Shown piece after piece: positions 58,601 to 64,000 of a stretch of DNA of 64,000 bases (positions are counted from its first letter, which is position 1; the number at the start of each line of letters is the position of its first letter). The DNA is taken from assembly GCA_018267095.1 (NCBI GenBank), contig JAFDZC010000011.1:1-64000 (forward strand). The letters run 5' to 3'. This DNA comes from Bacteroidota bacterium. Lineage in GTDB: Bacteria > Bacteroidota > Bacteroidia > Flavobacteriales > Flavobacteriaceae. The notes below the pieces were generated by a model that searched no databases, had not been told where the DNA came from, and worked only from the letters and a program-made list of their open reading frames with translations. Position numbers and translations under genes: made by a program.

Positions 58601-59889
58601 CCGCAACGACTCCGGTAAAGATTACAGAGGTTCCGACAGCGACTATTGCTTATCCATCCGTCTCATATTGTAATTCTGAAGCTATTATTTTAAATGTAAT
58701 TCGAACCGGAACTCAAGGTGGAACTTTTAGTTCTAATCCGAGTGGTTTAAATATCAACCCGAATTCCGGAGCAATAGTCCCGAATAAAAGTTCGCCGGGT
58801 GCTTATCAAGTTATATATACCATGCCGGCTGCTGCGGGTTGCGCAGCACAAACTGCTTCTACAAATATTGTTATCAAAGCATTACCCATTGCAACAGCTT
58901 CGAGCCAAAATGTAACGATATGTTCTGGTGATACTTTTAATGTAAACTTGAGCAGTTCATTGCCCAATACTACATTTAGTTGGGTGCGGTTGGCTTCAAA
59001 TGTCAATGGCTCAAATCCGGGTAGTGGGAGTGTACTCTCAGAAACCTTGACTGCGGTCAACGGCTCTCCGGGAACTGTTTATTATACTGTTACACCCTAT
59101 GCAGATGGTTGTGACGGACTTCCGATTGTTGTTACAGTTCGGGTAAATCCACTGCCGGAGCCCCAGCCGGTTGATGGAGTAATTTGTTTAAATAATCAGA
59201 CCAATACTTTGACCCGACCTTTTATCCTGAATACTTATTTGAATGATGCGATTTATGACTTTGTTTGGAGTTATAATACTGCTGTGATTCCGAATGCCAC
59301 GAGTTCAACATATCAAGCCACGCAAGCCGGAACTTATGAAGTAGTAGCGACGAATTCATTTACAGGTTGTGTTTCAAATCCGGTAGAAGCCCAAGTTACA
59401 GCTACTTATGCCGCACAGACCATGAGTACTTCAGGTTATGACGCTTTTACGGATAATCCAATGGTGGTGGTTAATGTAAACGGATCGGGACCATATTTAT
59501 ATCAGTTAGATCATGGACCAATTCAATATTCGAATGTATTTTACAATGTTTCTTCAGGTGTTCATACTGTTTATGTGGTGGATGAAGAAGGTTGTACACA
59601 GCTCTCTGAAGAAATTCTCGTAATCAGTTATCCGAAATTTTTCACGCCCAACAACGATGGTTATAACGATACCTGGAACATTGATGATTTAGCCGATCAA
59701 AAGCAGTCTGTAATTTATATTTATGATCGTTACGGAAAACTGCTCAAGCAAATCAGTCCTTCCGGAAAAGGCTGGGACGGAACCTATAACGGCTATGAAT
59801 TGCCGTCAACCGATTATTGGTTTACAGTTGATTATATAGAAAACAATATTTCAAAAATATATAAAGCGCATTTTTCACTCAAGCGTTAG
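55621..59889 (+). CDS. Large secreted protein with CUB-like and Ig-like repeats, T9SS type B sorting domain
   Basis: A 1422-residue exported protein. The signal peptide ends ISAQSQ. A CUB-like domain (~20-140) has TCSGTFYDSGG, ANEDYEITFCP, LRDYMTIYNG and AGWEATISC. A ~190-residue region with paired cysteines follows, then repeated ~83-residue Ig-like units (~585-1100), each with TISY, CxSLTTAQ, TGTxGGT(F/Y)SATPAGL, GAITPSTS and YTM..GC. Part of these is a near-perfect 501-bp tandem repeat. The C-terminus (FFTPNNDGYNDTWNIDDL...IYDRYGKLLKQIS...GWDGTYNG...AHFSLKR) is a type B, gliding-motility-associated sorting domain. It is probably displayed at or released from the surface through T9SS. An adhesin role is inferred. 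Confidence 0.92.
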   Translation: MKERLLLLFFFVFISAQSQTYLMQDGAFTTCSGTFYDSGGAAANYSANEDYEITFCPSTPGTYISLQFTAFNIELGNNLRDYMTIYNGTGTTGTIIANYYNSSPTNCSGGTIISSDPSGCMTVVFSSNNNNQRAGWEATISCSSLPGNLGAPTNSVCSGANPFCANSGLQFPNLSDCDNVPDAPQAITDHTCLTTAPNPAWYYLSIGIAGDIDLQIKQSTGPNNTGTALDVDFAIWGPFSDPLAACNDFTLGDCTDDHICSGNVVDCSYSTAGTENATIPNALVGEVYMVLITNYDGDPGFITMQQTNAGQPGAGSTDCSIVCPTFSGINPTCGGSNGSIRVSGLGANTTHQITYLDDGVPVSISLTGNANGQATISGLNAGNYTNMLTDVTGCNTPSSVTLASVVPTITSVTATSSVCSGSQVVFTLSGTPNSFITYNINGGANQMTTLSPTGTRTVSVNAVTTNTTLTTVSVSTGAACTVPITLTKTVTIIPDPSLTLTSAVGTDNQSICENTSITTIKYTVGGSATSASATGLPNGLNASFVAGVLTISGIPTQTGTFNYVVTTSGGCSPNATLNGTLVISMLPAATISYPSTPYCKSLTTAQVVVRTGTGGGTFSATPAGLTINAATGAITPSTSIAGNYIVTYTMAAVGGCPVQTATTPVTITEIPTATISYATPFCNSLTTAQAVTRTGTAGGTYSATPAGLTLNAATGAITPSTSLSGPYVVTYTMPAAAGCAAQTTTTNVVITTLPAATISYPSTPYCKSLTTAQVVVRTGTGGGTFSATPAGLTINAANGAITPSTSLPGNYIVTYTMAAVGGCPVQTATTPVTITEIPTATISYATPFCNSLTTAQAVTRTGTAGGTYSATPAGLTLNAATGAITPSTSLSGPYVVTYTMPAAAGCAAQTTTTNVVITTLPAATISYPSTPYCKSLTTAQVVVRTGTGGGTFSATPAGLTINAANGAITPSTSLAGNYIVTYTMAAVGGCPVQTATTPVKITEVPTATIAYPSVSYCNSEAIILNVIRTGTQGGTFSSNPSGLNINPNSGAIVPNKSSPGAYQVIYTMPAAAGCAAQTASTNIVIKALPIATASSQNVTICSGDTFNVNLSSSLPNTTFSWVRLASNVNGSNPGSGSVLSETLTAVNGSPGTVYYTVTPYADGCDGLPIVVTVRVNPLPEPQPVDGVICLNNQTNTLTRPFILNTYLNDAIYDFVWSYNTAVIPNATSSTYQATQAGTYEVVATNSFTGCVSNPVEAQVTATYAAQTMSTSGYDAFTDNPMVVVNVNGSGPYLYQLDHGPIQYSNVFYNVSSGVHTVYVVDEEGCTQLSEEILVISYPKFFTPNNDGYNDTWNIDDLADQKQSVIYIYDRYGKLLKQISPSGKGWDGTYNGYELPSTDYWFTVDYIENNISKIYKAHFSLKR
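57382..58640 (+). repeat. 501-bp tandem repeat inside the large T9SS type B gene
   Basis: Units begin at 57382, 57883 and 58384 (exactly 501 bp apart), and the third is about half length. Each full unit encodes two Ig-like domains (A then B), giving A-B-A-B-A plus a diverged final domain. Copies differ at only a few scattered bases, so the array is young or kept uniform by recombination. 501 is a multiple of 3, so gain or loss of a unit keeps the frame. Confidence 0.9.
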
Positions 59890-60738
59890 TTACTTTTTCG
59901 GATACAAAAGCCTGAAAGCATTAAACACAGCCGGATGCGACGAGGTGGCATGGTCTTCTTCGGGCATATAATCAAAATATATTGTAAGGTTTTTGTTTTT
60001 GGCAGCGCGAAGTTTGTCTGCTAATAAATTGGCATCTACTTCCATAACATGCGGAGTAGTTGGCGTTGAGGCCCAGATTCCTTCTTTGCCCACGCCTATG
60101 TAAATTTTCTTTTTAGTAATAAAATTCTCGTTGAACCATGCCGGATTTTCTTTGAGCAATGAACCGTCATTCCACCACAAACTTGGGCTGATGATGATGT
60201 ATTGATCAAAAAGTTGTGGTTTTTTGAACAGAATTTCCGTAGCCAGTAATCCGCCCAACGATTGCCCGATCAGCGTTCTGCCTTTTGTGGATTTATAGTT
60301 TTTTTCGACATACGGCTGTAATTCTTTTTCGATAAATTCAATAAACTTAGCTGAACCACCGCTGCTCGGATAGCGCTTTTTCTCAGCTTCAATTTGGCTT
60401 GGATAAGTAAAGTCGCGTTTGCGGTCGGTGTTGGCAATACCGACAACAATACTGGGCGGAACGCGATTGATCCACGAAAAATTATTGTATTGCACCAATC
60501 CCACCGTGTGGATAAAATCTTCATCAGCGCCGCCATCAAGCAAGTAAATCACCGGATAATGAATAGTATCATTGGGTTTGTATCCTTCGGGCAAATAAAT
60601 ATTGACGGTTCGCTTCTCGGATAAAATTTTTGATTCAAGTTCTTCGGTGTAACCCAATACAAAAGGTTTTGCGTTTTTGGTTTGCGCCACTGAAATAAGT
60701 GAAATTCCAAACAATAGAATAAGTGTAATTTTCTTCAT
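59890..60738 (-). CDS. Exported alpha/beta-hydrolase, esterase D/siderophore-esterase-like
   Basis: About 282 residues from the ATG at 60738, which gives the signal peptide MKKITLILLFGISLISVAQ; an ATG at 60801 would lie inside the upstream ABC gene. The fold has YLPEGYKPNDTIHYPVIYLLDGG, the nucleophile in LIGQSLGGLLA (Ser ~161), IIISPSLWW, and the catalytic histidine in EEDHATSSH (~262). This is the esterase D/Fes/IroE group, which includes siderophore esterases; the substrate here is unknown. Its stop codon abuts the stop of the convergent T9SS gene with no base between. It follows the ABC transporter by 10 bp. Confidence 0.88.
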   Translation of the reverse strand: MKKITLILLFGISLISVAQTKNAKPFVLGYTEELESKILSEKRTVNIYLPEGYKPNDTIHYPVIYLLDGGADEDFIHTVGLVQYNNFSWINRVPPSIVVGIANTDRKRDFTYPSQIEAEKKRYPSSGGSAKFIEFIEKELQPYVEKNYKSTKGRTLIGQSLGGLLATEILFKKPQLFDQYIIISPSLWWNDGSLLKENPAWFNENFITKKKIYIGVGKEGIWASTPTTPHVMEVDANLLADKLRAAKNKNLTIYFDYMPEEDHATSSHPAVFNAFRLLYPKK

Positions 60739-60748
60739 AGGTATCATT

Positions 60749-62527
60749 TTATGCATGGCTAAACTGAAGCTGACTGAGGTTTTTATATGTTCCGTTTTCA
60801 ATTTCCATCAATTGAGCGTGTGTGCCTTGTTCGGTGATTTTTCCTTGATCCAGTACAATGATCGAATCAGCCGAACGAATCGTTGAAAGTCGATGTGCGA
60901 TGATGATGCTTGTGCGTCCTTCCATCAATATTTCAAGCGCTTCTTGGACTAGTTTTTCACTTTCGCTGTCGAGTGAAGAGGTAGCTTCGTCCAAAATTAG
61001 GATACTCGGATTTTTGAGCAGCGCGCGCGCGATGGCAATGCGTTGGCGTTGTCCGCCCGAGAGTTTGATGCCGCGTTCGCCTACAATGGTTTCCATTTTT
61101 TCTGGGAAGCCTTCAATAAAATTGAGCGCGTTGGCTTGTTGGGCGGCTTTCATAATTTCGGCATCGGTGGCACCGGGTTTTCCGTAGGCAATGTTCTCAC
61201 GGATGGTTCCGCCAAATAAAATAACGTCTTGAGGAACAATGCTCATGTGTCCGCGTAAAATTTCTAACGGATAATCACCGATGTCTTTGCCGTCAATTTG
61301 GATGCTTCCGTCATCGATGTCATAAAACTTCAAAAGCAGCGAAGCAATGGTTGATTTTCCGACGCCACTCGGACCGACGATGGCTATTTTTTGACCGTGT
61401 TTGGCCTCGAAACTCACGTCTTTTAAAACCTGAACTTCTTTGCGCGACGGATAACTGAAAGCCACCTTCTGGAAACTGACATTTCCGTTGATCTTATATT
61501 CTTGCTCGGTTTGGCCAATTTTTTCCGGAGTTTCTTCGAGCAATTCAAATACGCGTTCAGTAGCTCCGATGGCTTTTTGAATTTGGGCATAAAGCTCAGC
61601 AATTCCGCCAAAAGAAGCGCCTACAAAAGTTGAATACAACACAAATGAAATCAGTTGTCCGACGCTCATTTCTCCGTTGATGCTCAATTGTACGCCATAC
61701 CAAACCACCGCTACAATCGAACCGAACAAACAAAAGATGATGAACGAAGCAAAATAGCCTCTGTATTTTCCGCCTTTGATGGCCAGATTGACCACTTCGC
61801 GCACTTTGGTGGTGTAGCGCGCAATTTCGTAAGCTTCATTGGCAAAGGCTTTGACGATGCTGATGCCTTGCAAGGTTTCTTCAACAATGACTTGACTTTC
61901 GGCCACTTGATCTTGTACTTTTTTGGAATATTTGCGAATAAATCTTCCGAAGATAACTGCGGCAATCGCTACCAGTGGAACTACTGCCAACATAAGTAAA
62001 GTGAGTTTAAAACTTTCACTAGCTAAAAGAATAATTCCGCCAATAATTAAAATAAACTGGCGCAAGAATTCTGCAATGGTAGAGGTAAGTGTGTCTTGAA
62101 TTTGTGAAATATCCGCGCTGATGCGACTGTTGAGCTCGCCCACGCGTTTGTGAGAGAAAAACGTCATCGGCAATTTGATTAGATTTCCGTAGAGTGCTAA
62201 TCGTAGGTTGGCCAAAGTGTTTTCGGTGAAATTGACAAAAAGCGAAAGCCTGAAAAAGGAAAAAAACGATTGCAAAAATAAAATACCGACCAAACCCAAA
62301 GCGATGTTGTTGGCGAGTTTTGTGTCGTGATTTTTAACGCAATCAACAAGCATTCCCATAAGTTTTGGAAAGGCTAGAGCAGTAGCACCGGTGAGCAAGA
62401 GAAAAATGAGGCCCAAAAAGAATTTCCATTTGTGTGGACCGGAGTATTTAAAAATGAGCGCAGCTTTTTGCAGTGCACTTGTGGTAATTTTTGATTTGGG
62501 TAAATCGTTTTCTTTGAAACGGGCCAT
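60749..62527 (-). CDS. ABC exporter, fused permease and ATPase (MsbA-like)
   Basis: A 592-residue half-transporter. Residues ~1-330 hold six transmembrane helices of the type I exporter fold (FFLGLIFLLLTGATALAFPKLMG, IILLASESFKLTLLMLAVVPLVAIAAVIF split over helices). The ATPase domain follows, with Walker A VGPSGVGKST (~385), signature LSGGQRQRIAIARALL (~490), Walker B ILILDEATSSLD (~511) and an H-loop in IIAHRLSTIRSAD. It would work as a homodimer exporting lipid or other amphiphilic substrates; the substrate is unknown. A well-matched promoter lies 17 bp upstream, and the esterase gene follows 10 bp downstream. Confidence 0.93.
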   Translation of the reverse strand: MARFKENDLPKSKITTSALQKAALIFKYSGPHKWKFFLGLIFLLLTGATALAFPKLMGMLVDCVKNHDTKLANNIALGLVGILFLQSFFSFFRLSLFVNFTENTLANLRLALYGNLIKLPMTFFSHKRVGELNSRISADISQIQDTLTSTIAEFLRQFILIIGGIILLASESFKLTLLMLAVVPLVAIAAVIFGRFIRKYSKKVQDQVAESQVIVEETLQGISIVKAFANEAYEIARYTTKVREVVNLAIKGGKYRGYFASFIIFCLFGSIVAVVWYGVQLSINGEMSVGQLISFVLYSTFVGASFGGIAELYAQIQKAIGATERVFELLEETPEKIGQTEQEYKINGNVSFQKVAFSYPSRKEVQVLKDVSFEAKHGQKIAIVGPSGVGKSTIASLLLKFYDIDDGSIQIDGKDIGDYPLEILRGHMSIVPQDVILFGGTIRENIAYGKPGATDAEIMKAAQQANALNFIEGFPEKMETIVGERGIKLSGGQRQRIAIARALLKNPSILILDEATSSLDSESEKLVQEALEILMEGRTSIIIAHRLSTIRSADSIIVLDQGKITEQGTHAQLMEIENGTYKNLSQLQFSHA

Positions 62528-62543
62528 AAAATATAATTTGCTT

Positions 62544-62575
62544 CAAAAGTAAGTCAGAGTTTTTTTAGCCACAAA
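62544..62575 (-). promoter_or_regulatory. Promoter of the ABC exporter operon
   Basis: Minus-strand TTTG (62572-62575) and TACTTTTG (62544-62551, exact TAnnTTTG), 20 bp apart. Implied leader about 10-13 nt. Confidence 0.7.
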
Positions 62576-62639
62576 ATACTTGTGTACAGCTGGGTAAGAA
62601 TTAACAAATATTTAGGAGCAATTTTTTCTGAAACAATCC

Positions 62640-62669
62640 TTGCAGATATGATTTGTAAATGTATATTTG
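62640..62669 (+). promoter_or_regulatory. tRNA-Val promoter
   Basis: TTG at 62640-62642 and TATATTTG at 62662-62669 with the canonical 19-bp spacing. The -7 element ends 14 bp before the tRNA. Confidence 0.75.
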
Positions 62670-62683
62670 CACCACCTTTGAAA

Positions 62684-62758
62684 GGGCGATTAGCTCAGCT
62701 GGTTCAGAGCACCTCGTTTACACCGAGGGGGTCGGGGGTTCGAACCCCTCATCGCCCA
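62684..62758 (+). tRNA. tRNA-Val (anticodon TAC)
   Basis: The acceptor stem GGGCGAT (62684-62690) pairs with ATCGCCC (62751-62757), with an A discriminator. The D-arm contains AGCTCAGCTGGTTCAGAGC. The anticodon stem CCTCG/CGAGG encloses TTTACAC, giving anticodon TAC (valine). The T-arm contains GGTTCGAACCCC. CCA is not encoded. It stands alone, between its own promoter and terminator. Confidence 0.96.
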
Positions 62759-62761
62759 CAA

Positions 62762-62793
62762 AAAAAGCAGTCTTATTCGGACTGCTTTTTTTT
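62762..62793. terminator. Bidirectional terminator between tRNA-Val and the converging gene
   Basis: AAAAAGCAGTC and GACTGCTTTTT form a perfect stem around TTATTCG. A-runs on one side and T-runs on the other let it work for both the tRNA (+) and the gene ending at 62814 (-). Confidence 0.85.
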
Positions 62794-62813
62794 GTTTTAT
62801 ACTTTGTTTTATT

Positions 62814-64000
62814 TTACGGATGATTTGAATAGACTGAATTATCAGAGTTGTTACTGATGAGAGAAACATCACTCAAGTCAATCGAACCATCACCGTTAAG
62901 ATCCGTTGCCAAGTCTCCGAATGCAGAGTTATCACTGTCGTTGCTGACTTCGCTTACATCAGATAAATCAACGGTTTCATCTTGATTGATGTCTCCGGAA
63001 TATGCTCCCCAAACATTCGTTTCAAGTTGTCTCATATTTGAACCAAATGCTTTGTTGGCAGCAGTACTAAAGTCATAACTGGTTGTTGATGCACTCAGCG
63101 TAACCGGATTGGCACTCCAGGTTTGTATAGAGTTTCTATATTTAAAAGCGACATAAAATGAACCAATTTGCGCAGGACTAAAAGTAACTGTCGCTGTGCC
63201 ATCGGTTTTGAGTAAAGCTTGTGAAGTTGCTATCAATGCATAGGTTGTTGGGTTTCGCAATTCAACCTCAATATTGCCTACATCTGTTGTCGAAAGGCTT
63301 GTTCCTTGATTTAGCTGAACCGGTTGCATGCTATGGGTGGAAACATCATAAAAACCTTCAATATAAGCTTTCAAATTGAGCGTGTTGCTGGCTGCCAATA
63401 TTTGTACTGAATAATCTTCAACTTGTCCGTATGAAAAGGTTTCACAAGCAGTTGGAATAGCATTGTATTTTAAGGATACGCGCATTCTGGTAACACCGGT
63501 GGTTGCTGTTGCCGGTATGGTAAATGTTCCTACAATCGGCGTGGTGGTTGAAGCAGCTCGAGTGTATACGGTCTCTCCGGTATCGGCAAAATCGCCATCA
63601 CGGTTGTAGTCAATAAACACAGCATAACCTTCGCTAAAAGTAGAACCTGTCCATGTAGGTGTAATGGTAATAGTCTGACTTGAACCCAGAGTAACATCGG
63701 TTGAAAGATTGGTAAAATCTGTATAGCCTGAACCTCCGGTAGAAACATTGTCTATGGTTCCGAATTGAACGCGACCAATCAATTCATCGGCTACGCTGTT
63801 TCCTTGCGAAGTACAATAGGTAAATTGTGCTGTTGTTACCGTATATACATTACTAGCAACCGATGTATTTCCGGCGGCATCTTTTGCTTTTACGGTAAAA
63901 CTATAAGAAGTCAGTGGTGTTAGTCCGGTAACTGTATAATTGCTGTTGGGTGTGTTGCCCAGTAATGTTGCGCCTTGATATACGTCATAAGAAGTTACAC
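62814..64000 (-). CDS. Secreted GEVED-domain protein with dockerin-like C-terminus (5' end outside window)
   Basis: The frame is open from the stop at 62814 to the window edge, about 395 residues. The visible N-terminal part is fibronectin-III-like (YDVYQGATLLGNTPNSNYTV, LTPLTSYSFTVKAKDAAGN split). A GEVED domain follows (TYCTSQGNSVADELIGRV, YAVFIDYNRDGDFADTGE, VTRMRVSLKY, SYGQVEDYSV). After a ~100-residue beta domain the C-terminus has two calcium-loop-like segments, GDINQDETVDLSDVSEV and TDLNGDGSIDLSDVSLI, resembling a type I dockerin. There is no T9SS sorting domain at this end. Full length and function are unknown. Confidence 0.85.
   Translation of the reverse strand, partial: VTSYDVYQGATLLGNTPNSNYTVTGLTPLTSYSFTVKAKDAAGNTSVASNVYTVTTAQFTYCTSQGNSVADELIGRVQFGTIDNVSTGGSGYTDFTNLSTDVTLGSSQTITITPTWTGSTFSEGYAVFIDYNRDGDFADTGETVYTRAASTTTPIVGTFTIPATATTGVTRMRVSLKYNAIPTACETFSYGQVEDYSVQILAASNTLNLKAYIEGFYDVSTHSMQPVQLNQGTSLSTTDVGNIEVELRNPTTYALIATSQALLKTDGTATVTFSPAQIGSFYVAFKYRNSIQTWSANPVTLSASTTSYDFSTAANKAFGSNMRQLETNVWGAYSGDINQDETVDLSDVSEVSNDSDNSAFGDLATDLNGDGSIDLSDVSLISNNSDNSVYSNHP

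Noticed and set aside
62938-63000. A cellulosome component suggested by dockerin-like loops
   Set aside because: No cohesin or scaffoldin and no carbohydrate-active domain is visible. Bacteroidota secreted proteins often carry such loops without a cellulosome.

Overview
The window is chromosomal DNA from a member of the Bacteroidota, most probably Flavobacteriaceae and Flavobacterium-like. The signs are AT-rich intergenic DNA, promoters of the TTTG/TAnnTTTG type instead of E. coli-type -35/-10 boxes, weak or absent Shine-Dalgarno sequences, many large secreted proteins ending in type IX secretion (T9SS) sorting domains, SprB-type repeats, a TonB-dependent receptor, and several families found mainly in this phylum (DUF3822 beside rsmD, DUF3667, a deoxyhypusine-synthase-like protein). 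I see no phage, insertion sequence, CRISPR array or rRNA operon.

Layout. 1-3.0 kb: 5' part of a large repeat adhesin and a small secreted partner, both on the minus strand. 3.7-7.8 kb: a tight plus-strand polyphosphate operon (sixA-ppk1-ppx-TMEM175 channel). 7.8-9.5 kb: dnaX, split by a ten-A run into a gamma-length frame and a tau tail. 9.5-10.5 kb: a repeat-rich intergenic region holding the RNase P RNA with a near-perfect promoter. 10.5-13.9 kb: DUF3822-rsmD-CotH operon. 14.3-18.3 kb: RecD-like helicase, a T9SS cargo protein, a decayed second copy of the helicase C-terminus, and a DUF1398/AraC pair. 18.6-29.6 kb: a 2895-residue SprB-repeat protein and a TonB-dependent receptor. 29.8-41.1 kb: poorly characterised secreted and small cytoplasmic genes, a 190-bp inverted-repeat element, a Ycf48-like T9SS protein, a NYN/OST-HTH protein and a cold-shock gene. 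41.4-55.0 kb: housekeeping genes (kdsB, fasciclin, a methyltransferase, an acyltransferase, M14 peptidase, Lrp, ppc, DinB, a DNA glycosylase, polyamine-related genes, aroB, proline dehydrogenase). 55.2-64 kb: a 1422-residue type-B T9SS protein with 501-bp tandem repeats, an esterase/ABC exporter operon, tRNA-Val, and the C-terminal part of a GEVED/dockerin-like secreted protein.

How it works together. The window mixes core metabolism (polyphosphate turnover, replication clamp loading, tRNA processing, shikimate, KDO, anaplerosis, proline and arginine catabolism) with a heavy investment in exported surface proteins. The T9SS machinery and gliding motor that would export those proteins are not in this window. 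Several intergenic regions carry dispersed short repeats: 8-bp CTCAGnnn tandems, a hairpin family near gene 3' ends, GCGCAGC(C/G)G phrases, and two elements resembling widespread Bacteroidota repeats or RNA motifs.

The observations I would follow first are the A10 frameshift site in dnaX, the deoxyhypusine-synthase-like protein without the catalytic lysine, the dispersed repeat families, and the helicase C-terminal remnant. No computation or database search was run. Family names rest on motif recognition and all coordinates on manual reading.
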